Assembly: GCA_947581895.1 (NCBI GenBank)
Contig: CANPWE010000013.1
Coordinates: forward strand, 1 to 34,732
Direction: 5' to 3'
Source of the DNA: an uncultured Clostridia bacterium
Lineage (GTDB): Bacteria; Bacillota; Clostridia; TANB77; CAG-508
Length of the DNA: 34,732 nt
The notes beneath the pieces are model-generated. The model did not search any database. It saw only the letters and a program-made list of their open reading frames with translations, and was not told where the DNA came from. A program made the position numbers and the translations under genes. Shown here piece after piece: positions 1 to 7,476 of this stretch; the first letter of the stretch is position 1, and every line of letters begins with the position of its first letter.

Positions 1-37
1 CCAGTAAGCGTACGGAATGTTAATATATTTATCCCTT

Positions 38-59
38 TTACATAACTATTGAATTTGAC
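38..59 (-). repeat. Dispersed repeat, partial copy 1
   Basis: The reverse complement of these 22 bases is identical to 34682-34703. Fifteen of the bases (GTCAAATTCAATAGT) are also in the copy at 9638-9690. All three copies lie outside recognised genes. Confidence 0.7.
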
Positions 60-163
60 GGCTTATTGCAAAAGTATCAAACAGTAACATAAATTTAACT
101 TCCATCAAATAAAAAAGCGTCAAGTAAAAAAGTAAAAAAAGTAAAAAAATTTCAAACTATTTA

Positions 164-192
164 TTGCAAAACCAACCAATACATTGTATAAT
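164..192 (+). promoter_or_regulatory. asnS promoter
   Basis: TTGCAA (164-169), a 17-base spacer and a perfect TATAAT (187-192), about 85 bases upstream of the asnS start. It is read as a sigma-A type promoter. Confidence 0.6.
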
Positions 193-235
193 TTTAGAAA
201 ATTCATATACCCCAAACACACCACATTAGATTTTC

Positions 236-278
236 GGAAAGGAGATTACTAGTAAAAACTAGTATTACAAAGCTTATG
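236..278 (+). promoter_or_regulatory. asnS ribosome binding site split from its start by a hairpin
   Basis: GGAAAGGAG (236-244) is the only good Shine-Dalgarno, but it lies 31 bases before the ATG at 276. Between them is a perfect 7-bp hairpin, TACTAGT (247-253), loop AAAA, ACTAGTA (258-264). If the hairpin folds, the effective spacing falls to about 13 bases. Confidence 0.55.
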
Positions 279-1667
279 GAAAAATTAATTATTAAAGATT
301 TATTTAGAAATACAAAAAAATATGAAAATCAAGAAATAAAAATCGAAGGTTGGATTAGAACAGTTCGTGATTCAAAAACATTTGGTTTTATAGAACTAAA
401 TGATGGTTCATTTTTTAATAATGTTCAAATAGTTTTTAATAATACTTTACCTAATTTTGAAGAAATATGTAAACTTACTATAAGTTCTTCAATTTCAGTT
501 ACAGGTAATTTCATTATTACACCAGATGCAAAACAACCTTTTGAAATACAAGCAACAAATATAGAAATTCAAAATTTATGTCCACTAGATTATCCACTAC
601 AAAAGAAACGACATACATTTGAATATTTAAGAACCATATCTCATCTACGTCCTAGAACAAATACATTTAATGCTGTATTCAGAGTTAGAAGTACTTTAGC
701 ATATGCAATTCATAAATTCTTCCAAGAAAGAAATTTCGTATATGTTAATACACCTATTTTAACAGCAAGTGATGCTGAAGGTGCTGGAGAAATGTTTACA
801 GTAAGTTCTTTTGATTTCAATAATATTCCAAAAAATGAAAATGGACAAGTTGATTTTTCTAAAGATTTTTTTGGGAAACCTGCTCACCTAACTGTTAGTG
901 GTCAATTAAATGCTGAAACATATGCAACATCATTTAGAAATGTATATACATTTGGACCTACTTTTAGAGCAGAAGATTCAAATACTGTAAAACACGCCGC
1001 AGAATTTTGGATGGTTGAACCAGAAATTTGTTTTGCTGACTTAAATGATGATATGGATTTAGCTGAAAATATGATTAAATTCATCTTTTCTTATGTATTA
1101 GAAAATTGTCCAGAAGAAATGCAATTTTTCAACAATTTCATAGATAAAGGATTATTAGACAGATTACATAATGTAATTAATTCTGATTTTGGTAGAATTA
1201 CATACACAGATGCAATAAAAGAACTTGAAAAAGCTAATGATAAATTTGAATACAAAGTTAGCTGGGGTGTTGATTTACAAACAGAACATGAAAGATATTT
1301 ATGTGAGCAAATATTTAAAAAACCAGTATTTGTAACAGATTATCCAGCAGAAATTAAAGCCTTTTATATGAAACAAAATCCAGATGGAAAAACAGTTGCA
1401 GCAGCAGATTTACTAGCACCAGGAATTGGTGAAATTTTAGGTGGAAGTCAAAGAGAAGAAAATTATGAAAAATTGTTTAATAAAATAAAAGAACTTAATA
1501 TGCCTCTTGAACAATATAATTGGTATTTAGATTTGCGTAAATATGGAAGTGTAGTTCATAGTGGATTTGGATTAGGTTTTGAAAGAGCAATGATGTACTT
1601 AACTGGAATGCAAAATATTCGTGATGTAATTCCATTTCCTAGAACACCTGGAAATTGTGATTTCTAA
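276..1667 (+). CDS. asnS: Asparagine--tRNA ligase
   Basis: Class II aminoacyl-tRNA synthetase that charges tRNA-Asn with asparagine in the cytosol, using ATP. The 463-residue length is normal for bacterial AsnRS. An N-terminal OB-fold anticodon-binding domain covers about residues 1-110, with the family-typical segment [20 protein letters not shown]. Class II motif 2 is FRAEDSN near residue 230, and motif 3 is [13 protein letters not shown] near 429-441. The ATG at 276 fits the family N-terminus ([13 protein letters not shown]). The gene stands alone on the plus strand and is convergent with the antiporter gene, with a shared terminator between them. No T-box leader is visible upstream. The unusual point is the hairpin separating the Shine-Dalgarno from the start codon. 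The identification is secure. Confidence 0.97.
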   Translation: MEKLIIKDLFRNTKKYENQEIKIEGWIRTVRDSKTFGFIELNDGSFFNNVQIVFNNTLPNFEEICKLTISSSISVTGNFIITPDAKQPFEIQATNIEIQNLCPLDYPLQKKRHTFEYLRTISHLRPRTNTFNAVFRVRSTLAYAIHKFFQERNFVYVNTPILTASDAEGAGEMFTVSSFDFNNIPKNENGQVDFSKDFFGKPAHLTVSGQLNAETYATSFRNVYTFGPTFRAEDSNTVKHAAEFWMVEPEICFADLNDDMDLAENMIKFIFSYVLENCPEEMQFFNNFIDKGLLDRLHNVINSDFGRITYTDAIKELEKANDKFEYKVSWGVDLQTEHERYLCEQIFKKPVFVTDYPAEIKAFYMKQNPDGKTVAAADLLAPGIGEILGGSQREENYEKLFNKIKELNMPLEQYNWYLDLRKYGSVVHSGFGLGFERAMMYLTGMQNIRDVIPFPRTPGNCDF

Positions 1668-1740
1668 TATAAAAGATTGTTTATCACTTTTATATACATA
1701 AATTATTAGTATTTACTTTTTAGAGTAATTTAACTTGTAT

Positions 1741-1773
1741 AAAAAATAAACTCTGTAACAGAGTTTATTTTTT
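1741..1773. terminator. Bidirectional terminator between asnS and the antiporter gene
   Basis: Inverted repeat AAATAAACTCTG (1744-1755), loop TAA, CAGAGTTTATTT (1759-1770). Flanking A and T runs extend the pairing to about 15 bp. The genes on either side converge, so it can serve both. Confidence 0.85.
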
Positions 1774-1781
1774 ATATATAT

Positions 1782-2747
1782 TTACTTAACAAATAAACTT
1801 ACCATATACCCCAAATATACATATACATAAATAATTCCATTCCATCTAGTCATTTTATTTTTAGGTGGTATTACTGGAAATAGTGATAATAATATTGTTC
1901 CAACTATAATGAATATAAAATCAATATTATAACTTGTATTAAATATTATAGGTCTAATCATAGCTGATGCACCAATAATCAATAACATATTAAAAATATT
2001 TGATCCTAATATATTTCCAATAGCAATATCACTTTTCCCTTTAATTGCAGCAGATACACTTGTTACTAATTCTGGCAAACTTGTACCAACTGCTAATATT
2101 GTAACACTTATCAACTTTTCACTTAAATTAAAATTTCTTGCTACATTAACAGCATTATCTACAGTTAAATCTCCACCTATTTTTAATAAAATTATTCCTA
2201 AAACTAAAAACAATATATCTCTTATAGTTGTTGATTTACCTGTTTCATCCTTACCATTTTCTTCACTATCATCATCATCTTTGTCAAATTCTTCACCTTT
2301 TTTTGCCATTACTATTGTATATAAAATAAATAATACTAATAATGCTAATAAAATTCCAGCATCAATTCTTGAAATATCTTGTCCTAAATTACATAAAACA
2401 ATAAATATTATAGAAAATACTAAACATAATGGAATTTCAATTAATCTTGTTTCTCTTTTAAATTTAATGGCCCTTATTATAGATGACACACCTAAAATTA
2501 AAAATAAATTTGCAATATTACTTCCAACTATATTTCCAATAGCCATATCTGAATGTCCATTAATAGCAGATGTAATACTAACAAATAATTCAGGCATTGA
2601 AGTACCTATTGATACTATTGTTAAACCTATTATAATCTCAGGTATATGAAACTTTTTGGCAATATTACTAGCACCATCAACCAAAAAGTCTGCTCCTTTT
2701 ATAAGTAGGAAAAAACCTAAGATTATTAATAATATCCATGTTACCAT
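1782..2747 (-). CDS. Calcium/sodium antiporter (CaCA family, YrbG-like)
   Basis: Inner-membrane cation exchanger of the Ca2+:cation antiporter superfamily, expected to extrude Ca2+ in exchange for Na+. It is 321 residues, and the two inverted alpha repeats that form the ion site are clear. The first is GLTIVSIGTSMPEL (about 41-54), followed by GNIVGSN (71-77). The second is VTILAVGTSLPEL in the C-terminal half, followed by GNILGSN. Between them is a highly acidic loop (KDDDDSEENGKDE), as expected for the cytosolic linker of this family. Hydrophobic helices fill the rest. The ATG at 2747 has a GAAGGGAG ribosome binding site about 9 bases upstream. Its promoter was not firmly located; TTGTAA-18-TAAAAT near 2840-2880 is a weak option. 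Confidence 0.93.
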   Translation of the reverse strand: MVTWILLIILGFFLLIKGADFLVDGASNIAKKFHIPEIIIGLTIVSIGTSMPELFVSITSAINGHSDMAIGNIVGSNIANLFLILGVSSIIRAIKFKRETRLIEIPLCLVFSIIFIVLCNLGQDISRIDAGILLALLVLFILYTIVMAKKGEEFDKDDDDSEENGKDETGKSTTIRDILFLVLGIILLKIGGDLTVDNAVNVARNFNLSEKLISVTILAVGTSLPELVTSVSAAIKGKSDIAIGNILGSNIFNMLLIIGASAMIRPIIFNTSYNIDFIFIIVGTILLSLFPVIPPKNKMTRWNGIIYVYVYLGYMVSLFVK

Positions 2748-2908
2748 TTCTTATTCTCCCTTCTTCTTACATTTTTTATTTCATGCTTTTTCTTTTATCA
2801 TTTTGTAAATTAAAAAATCAACTTATTATGTTATACTCAATTGTATAATATTTTACCATAAAACTATCTTATATTACAATAGTTGATAAAAAAATAATAT
2901 ATATAAAG

Positions 2909-2943
2909 AAAAAGGAACTCTAAATATAGAGCTCTCCTTTTCC
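2909..2943 (-). terminator. Terminator of the WG-repeat-like gene
   Basis: On the minus strand, AAAGGA and CTCTA pair with TAGAG and TCCTTT, with a small internal mismatch, just after the stop at 2950. A T-rich run (TTTTTCTTTAT) follows. Confidence 0.65.
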
Positions 2944-2949
2944 TATTTT

Positions 2950-3213
2950 TTAAATCATAATTTCATTTCCATTTTCATCAAGTTTGAAATATGTTCTATC
3001 ATACTTGACAATTGCAAATCCTCCTTTGAAATCAGCTGGGGCTTCATACTTAATAGGTGTAATTTCCTCACACTTTTCATTTAAATATCCATACCGTGTA
3101 CGCTGTCTTACATTCCAGAAACCATTACTACATTTAATTGCTTGGTCATATTGCATCACATCATCTGTCTGGTCTCTGAATTCATTGGCCTTTTCTACCT
3201 CATTCATTGTCAT
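2950..3213 (-). CDS. Small WG-repeat-like protein
   Basis: An 87-residue soluble protein with no signal peptide. The C-terminal half carries one and a half units resembling the WG/KWG beta repeat: YGYLNEKCEEITPIKYEAPA, then FKGGFAIVKYDRTYFKLDENG. In WG-repeat proteins the usual unit is YGFINxxGxxVIPxxYDxA...FxxGxAxV. Longer family members have many copies; this one is minimal. The function is unknown. The ATG at 3213 is supported by GAAGGAGC 7 bases upstream, and a strong separate promoter lies at 3259-3288, so it is a single-gene unit. Its own promoter, ribosome binding site and terminator argue that it is real despite its size. Confidence 0.75.
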   Translation of the reverse strand: MTMNEVEKANEFRDQTDDVMQYDQAIKCSNGFWNVRQRTRYGYLNEKCEEITPIKYEAPADFKGGFAIVKYDRTYFKLDENGNEIMI

Positions 3214-3258
3214 AAAAAAGCTCCTTCTTTAATTATTTGCTATATAAGCATTTAATTT

Positions 3259-3288
3259 ATTATAATGTATTAAACATATTTTCGTCAA
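3259..3288 (-). promoter_or_regulatory. Promoter of the WG-repeat-like gene
   Basis: On the minus strand, TTGACG (3288-3283), an 18-base spacer and TATAAT (3264-3259). It matches consensus at 11 of 12 hexamer positions and lies about 45 bases before the ATG at 3213. Confidence 0.75.
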
Positions 3289-3330
3289 GTCTAACTTAAT
3301 AATTTGTTCAAATTCCAAAATTTCCCAAAT

Positions 3331-4536
3331 CTATTTTTTTAATTTGATAATCTGTTCCCAAGTAAGACCATCTTTTCCAAAATGTCCATAATTTGTAGAC
3401 TTAGTATAAATAGGTTTTTCTAAATCTAAACAATCAATAATACCTCTTGGTGTAAGATCAAAATTTTTTTCAATTATTTTTACAATTTCTTCATCAGAAA
3501 CACTTCCAGTTCCAAAAGTATCAACAAATATTGAAACAGGTTTTGCAACTCCTATTGCATATGAAATTTGAATTTCACATTTTTTTGCTAAACCATTTGC
3601 AACAATATTTTTAGCAATAAATCTTGCCATATATGAACCTGATCTATCTACTTTTGTAGCATCTTTTCCTGAAAAAGCACCTCCTCCATGACGGCTAAAT
3701 CCTCCATAAGTATCAACTATTATTTTTCTTCCTGTAAGCCCTGTATCACCTAAAGGTCCTCCTATTACAAACCTTCCTGTTGGATTTATAAAATATTTTG
3801 TATTCACATCTAGTAATTTTTCATCTATTACACTATTAATTACTTTTTCTTTTATATCTTTTTTTAATATTTGTAAATCCACATTTTCTTCATGTTGTGT
3901 AGATACAACTATTGTATCAATTCTTACTGGTTTATCATTTTCATATTCTACAGTAACTTGTACTTTTCCATCTGGGCGTAAATAAGGTATTTCACCATTT
4001 TTTCTAACATCTGCTAATCTTTTAGATAGCTTATGTGATAAATTAATTGGCATTGGCATAAAGTTTTCTGTTTCATCTGTTGCAAAACCAAACACCATTC
4101 CTTGATCACCTGCACCTTCTGAATTAATTGCTTCTTCATTAATTGAACTATCTATTTTTTTGCTATTTTCATCATCTGTCATATTACTATTATTTACTTT
4201 ACTTTCAAAAGATTTGTTAACTCCTAATGCTATATCAGCAGATTGTTTTGAAATATTAACAATAACTTTACATTTTTCATAACTAATATCAGTATTTTCA
4301 TCTGTATATCCAATTTCTTTTATTGTATCCCTTACAATTTTTTCAATATTTACCTCAGCATTTGAACTAATTTCACCAGTAACTAATACCAATCCTTTAC
4401 CAGCCACACATTCACAAGCAACTCTTGATTTTGAATCTTTTTTTAAAAATGCATCTAAAATATTATCTGATATGTAATCACATAATTTATCTGGATGTCC
4501 TTCTGTTACACTTTCTGATGTAAATAATTTTTTCAT
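3331..4536 (-). CDS. metK: S-adenosylmethionine synthetase
   Basis: Makes S-adenosylmethionine from methionine and ATP in the cytosol. The 401-residue length fits the family. Visible signatures are GHPDK (13-17), where the ATP-contacting His sits, GAGDQG near residue 140 (family signature 1), and [16 protein letters not shown] near 282-297 (signature 2, the phosphate-binding loop). The segment before GAGDQG, about residues 108-138, is longer and more polar than usual ([20 protein letters not shown]) and looks like a small insertion in the flexible loop region. The ATG at 4536 has a GGGAGGA ribosome binding site. Many Firmicutes control metK through an S-box (SAM-I) leader; its conserved core is not visible here, although the 235-base upstream region has other structure (4588-4727). 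Confidence 0.97.
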   Translation of the reverse strand: MKKLFTSESVTEGHPDKLCDYISDNILDAFLKKDSKSRVACECVAGKGLVLVTGEISSNAEVNIEKIVRDTIKEIGYTDENTDISYEKCKVIVNISKQSADIALGVNKSFESKVNNSNMTDDENSKKIDSSINEEAINSEGAGDQGMVFGFATDETENFMPMPINLSHKLSKRLADVRKNGEIPYLRPDGKVQVTVEYENDKPVRIDTIVVSTQHEENVDLQILKKDIKEKVINSVIDEKLLDVNTKYFINPTGRFVIGGPLGDTGLTGRKIIVDTYGGFSRHGGGAFSGKDATKVDRSGSYMARFIAKNIVANGLAKKCEIQISYAIGVAKPVSIFVDTFGTGSVSDEEIVKIIEKNFDLTPRGIIDCLDLEKPIYTKSTNYGHFGKDGLTWEQIIKLKK

Positions 4537-4587
4537 AATAATTCCTCCCTTATTTCATTAATTTTAACCACTAATTCTGTACTTTTT

Positions 4588-4727
4588 TGGTAATAACATG
4601 GAATCATATATATTATTCTACAAATTTTATATTTTAATACTTTATGATTTTATTAATAGAACAAATGGGCTGGCTATGCCCTTCTTAATTCTACTGGTTA
4701 ATTTTCATCTGCTTGTAGAATCTTCCT
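4588..4727. ncRNA. Structured non-coding element upstream of metK
   Basis: The sequence ATTCTAC occurs at 4615-4621 and again at 4688-4694, and a single complement GTAGAAT lies at 4715-4721, so two alternative 7-bp pairings are possible. Between them is GGGCTGGCTATGCCC (4667-4681), a 4-bp GC stem that stands out in AT-rich DNA. Read on the minus strand this would be the metK leader. Read on the plus strand it would be a small RNA running from a possible promoter (TTGGTA 4587-4592, 18 bases, TATTAT 4611-4616) into the strong terminator at 4729-4769. It matches no riboswitch class I recognise. Confidence 0.4.
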
Positions 4728-4728
4728 A

Positions 4729-4769
4729 TAAAATAAAACCTTTGTTTATACAACAAAGGTTTTATTTTA
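4729..4769. terminator. Strong terminator between the PBP gene and metK
   Basis: A perfect 18-bp stem (4729-4746 paired with 4752-4769) with a 5-base loop, rich in A and T at the base on both sides. It lies immediately downstream of the PBP1A stop at 4772 on the minus strand. It could also end a plus-strand small RNA. Confidence 0.9.
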
Positions 4770-4771
4770 AC

Positions 4772-6952
4772 TTAATGCATATCACACACTTCATCAATTG
4801 CTGTACCTTTTCTAAAATATTCAATATAAGTATTCTTACATCTTCCATTAGATTTTTTTCCTGAATCTTTACAAATAACAACTTCTTGCACATTATTTGG
4901 CTTATCAAATCCACCTTTAATATAACTCTCATGAATTTTTTTCATAACCTCAGTCCAAATATGATTAGCCATAGCATCTGCACCTTCATTAATACTTTCA
5001 TTAGTATCAAATCCAAACCATGTTACACCTGTATAATATTTAGTAAATCCACATAACCATTTATCATAATTATCATTTGTAGTTCCTGTTTTAGCAGCAA
5101 CCTCAAAACCATCAATTTTACAACTTTTAGCAGTACCATCATCACCTATTACAGGTTGAGTTAATAAACTTTTTAATATATAAGTTGTATCTTCAGAATA
5201 AACCTTCTTAGTCTTCTGAGTATTTTTTAAAACAACTTTTCCTTTCTTATTTTCTATTATTGTATAAAATATTGGTTCTATATATTTTCCCCCATTTGCA
5301 ATTGTAGCATAAGCTCCAGCCATTTCTAGTGGACTCGACCCTTTTTGCAAACCACCTAATGATAATGGTAAATCACAATCTTTATCTGTTAAAGTTGTTA
5401 TTCCTTCATTTTCCATATATTTTACCGATTTTTTAGGAGTTAATTGTTCCATCATTTTTACAAATGGAATATTCTGTGATGATTCTACTGCCCTTCTTAC
5501 AGTAATTTTACCTAATTCATTTTCACAATCATCTGGACTATATCCATTAGTAAAAGTTGTTTTAGTATCATCATATATTGTAACTGGTGTAATAATCTTT
5601 TCCTCTAAAGCAGGACCTAAAACTGCAATTGGTTTTATAGCTGACCCTGTTTGCCTTAATGCCTGTGTTGCTCTATTAAATCCTCTTGAAGATGTTTTTT
5701 CACCTAAACCACCTACACAACCCATAACTTTTCCTGTTGAATGATCTATTACAACCATTGCAGCTTGAGAAGTTGCATTTTCAACATTAGAAGATTTTAT
5801 AATATATTTACTTTTTGAACATTCTTCTTCAATATCATTTTGAATTTCAGAATTTTGTGTACAATAAATTCGAAGACCGGCAAAATATAAATAATTTGTT
5901 GCAAAAGATTCAGACATTTTTTTATTTTTTTCTAAATCTTCAATAACTTCTGATATAGTAGCATCTACCATATATGAATATACACCATCACCTTTTGGTT
6001 CTACATCACCTTCTTCGAAATGCAAACCTGTTTCAAGTTCTGCTACAGCTGATTGATATTCTTCATTTGTAATATAATTTTCTTCTAACATAACATTTAA
6101 TACTGTTGTTGTTCTTGATTTTATTTTATCTGAATTATCATAATCTCTAAATGGGTTATATGAATTAGGTGAATGATTAAGACCTGCTAAAAAAGCACAC
6201 TCAGCTAAATCCAAATCTGAAACACTTTTATTAAAATAATACCTAGCTCCCATTTCAACACCATAAACATTTGGTCCAACATAAATAACATTTAAATATG
6301 TTTGCATTATCTGATCTTTTGACAGAACCATTTCAGTCATTATAGCTCTATTCCATTCAGTAATTTTTCTGGATATAGATGATTCATTTTCTCCTGTTAT
6401 ATTTTTAACTAATTGTTGTGTAATTGTACTACCACCATAAGATGCCGAACCTCTATGTACTATATATGACCCAATAGCACCAATTGTTCTTTTAAAATTA
6501 ATACCATGATGCTTGTAAAAATTTTTATCTTCAATTGATACATATGCATTTACTAAATTTTTAGGAATCTTATCAAGACCAACTGTCTGCTGAATTCTCG
6601 TCTCACCTAGTACAGCAATTACATTTCCACTTGAGTCTAATACAACAGAATTTTCAACATTAATAATATCTTTAATTATTTTGTTCCATTTATATACAGA
6701 AACCAAAAACATAATTAGTAATATAATTAAAATAATTATTATAAATAAAAAACAAATAATTCGCCTTTTTTTCTTTTTTATTATTTCTTCTTTAGTCAGT
6801 GGAGGTTTACTTTTTTTCTTCTTTTTCGAGTTTTTAGAACCTTTATTTATATTCTTTACTTTTTGATTATTTTTTATATTCTCAGCTTTAATATTCTCAT
6901 TCGATTTTTTTTCCACCTTTGTACTCTTCTTTTTTTTCTTTTTGTTACTCAA
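4772..6952 (-). CDS. ponA: Class A penicillin-binding protein (PBP1A family)
   Basis: Bifunctional peptidoglycan synthase: it polymerises glycan strands from lipid II and cross-links the peptides at the outer face of the membrane. Order of parts in 726 residues: a lysine-rich cytosolic tail (1-65), one membrane helix (about 65-88), a GT51 glycosyltransferase with SIEDKNFYKHHG near 140-150 (catalytic Glu) and GGSTITQQLVKN near 175-185, and a transpeptidase with SAIK near 437 (SxxK serine), SQN near 489 (SxN) and KTGTT near 622 (KTG). The only start in frame with a suitable ribosome binding site is a TTG at 6952, with AAAGGA 11 bases upstream. There is no large C-terminal extension. The symbol follows Bacillus usage; the family is certain, the exact orthologue less so. 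Confidence 0.93.
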   Translation of the reverse strand: MSNKKKKKKSTKVEKKSNENIKAENIKNNQKVKNINKGSKNSKKKKKSKPPLTKEEIIKKKKRRIICFLFIIIILIILLIMFLVSVYKWNKIIKDIINVENSVVLDSSGNVIAVLGETRIQQTVGLDKIPKNLVNAYVSIEDKNFYKHHGINFKRTIGAIGSYIVHRGSASYGGSTITQQLVKNITGENESSISRKITEWNRAIMTEMVLSKDQIMQTYLNVIYVGPNVYGVEMGARYYFNKSVSDLDLAECAFLAGLNHSPNSYNPFRDYDNSDKIKSRTTTVLNVMLEENYITNEEYQSAVAELETGLHFEEGDVEPKGDGVYSYMVDATISEVIEDLEKNKKMSESFATNYLYFAGLRIYCTQNSEIQNDIEEECSKSKYIIKSSNVENATSQAAMVVIDHSTGKVMGCVGGLGEKTSSRGFNRATQALRQTGSAIKPIAVLGPALEEKIITPVTIYDDTKTTFTNGYSPDDCENELGKITVRRAVESSQNIPFVKMMEQLTPKKSVKYMENEGITTLTDKDCDLPLSLGGLQKGSSPLEMAGAYATIANGGKYIEPIFYTIIENKKGKVVLKNTQKTKKVYSEDTTYILKSLLTQPVIGDDGTAKSCKIDGFEVAAKTGTTNDNYDKWLCGFTKYYTGVTWFGFDTNESINEGADAMANHIWTEVMKKIHESYIKGGFDKPNNVQEVVICKDSGKKSNGRCKNTYIEYFRKGTAIDEVCDMH

Positions 6953-7033
6953 TAATATTCAAATCCTTTCAATTTTCTAATTATATCCCCAATCTTTATC
7001 ATCAGTACTTATATTGCCTTTTATAACATATTA

Positions 7034-7062
7034 AGTATAACATAGCACAATGTTCTTGTAAA
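7034..7062 (-). promoter_or_regulatory. Promoter of the PBP gene
   Basis: On the minus strand, TTTACA (7062-7057), a 17-base spacer and TATACT (7039-7034) preceded by TGT, an extended -10 element. It lies about 80 bases upstream of the TTG start. Confidence 0.65.
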
Positions 7063-7075
7063 CTTTTATAAAAAA

Positions 7076-7103
7076 TTGACAATTTACAATTATATGATAA
7101 AAT
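7076..7103 (+). promoter_or_regulatory. Promoter of the zinc-ribbon gene
   Basis: TTGACA (7076-7081), a 16-base spacer and TAAAAT (7098-7103). It is divergent from the PBP promoter, and the two -35 regions are only 13 bases apart, so a shared regulator is possible. Confidence 0.65.
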
Positions 7104-7136
7104 ATAAATAATTAAAAATCACAGGAGGTATTTTGT

Positions 7137-7385
7137 ATGGAATTTAATAAATGCTCTCAATGTGGTGCATTTTTCTCAAATACTGGAAAATTGTGCCCAA
7201 ACTGTGCTACAAAAGACACAGTAAAAATTCAAAAACTTGAAAACTATTTAGAAAATTACTCTATCCCAGAAACATTAGAAGAATTATCTTATAGCACAGG
7301 AATATCATCAAAAGATCTAAATAGATATATAAATGAAAATAATAAATTTTCTAATTTAAATAATATTATAAACAACACATTATAG
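7137..7385 (+). CDS. Small zinc-ribbon protein, YvyF-like
   Basis: An 82-residue cytosolic protein. The N-terminus has two CxxC pairs (CSQCG at 6-10 and CPNCA at about 21-25) that should bind one zinc. The rest is helical, with TLEELSYSTGISSKDLNRYINE looking like a small helix-turn-helix. This arrangement resembles YvyF, a protein of Bacillus late flagellar operons, but the second zinc-binding part at the YvyF C-terminus is missing and no flagellar gene is nearby. A role as a DNA- or protein-binding regulator is inference. It has its own promoter, an AGGAGG ribosome binding site (7123-7128) and a terminator, so it is a stand-alone unit. Confidence 0.75.
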   Translation: MEFNKCSQCGAFFSNTGKLCPNCATKDTVKIQKLENYLENYSIPETLEELSYSTGISSKDLNRYINENNKFSNLNNIINNTL

Positions 7386-7386
7386 T

Positions 7387-7417
7387 AAAAAATCCTCATC
7401 TGGTTTGAGGATTTTTT
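7387..7417. terminator. Terminator after the zinc-ribbon gene
   Basis: A perfect 12-bp stem AAAAAATCCTCA / TGAGGATTTTTT with a 7-base loop and a closing T run. It lies between convergent genes and can also stop transcription from topB. Confidence 0.9.
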
Positions 7418-7476
7418 AGTTTTCCAAATTTATTAACCCTACATATATCATCATAATTTACCTCAAGTACATAATA

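Larger units (their letters stand above)
1..275. other. Window edge and asnS upstream region
   Basis: The first 45 bases read as an open plus-strand frame ending at a TAA (43-45), with the tail PVSVRNVNIFIPFT. This could be the C-terminus of a gene cut by the window edge. The stop overlaps a repeat (38-59) that recurs at the far end of the window, so a truncated mobile-element gene is possible, but the tail is too short to identify. The rest is A-rich and leads into the asnS promoter. No other gene is visible here. Confidence 0.3.

Noticed and set aside
1..275. T-box leader for asnS
   Set aside because: No AGGGTGG-type T-box sequence or specifier stem is visible, and the promoter at 164-192 leaves too short a leader.
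4537..4771. S-box (SAM-I) or other known SAM riboswitch for metK
   Set aside because: The conserved SAM-I core was sought and not found on the minus strand, nor the SAM-III or SAM-II cores.
4598..4864. 88-aa plus-strand frame across the metK-PBP spacer
   Set aside because: It runs through the 18-bp terminator stem into the PBP gene and has no ribosome binding site.
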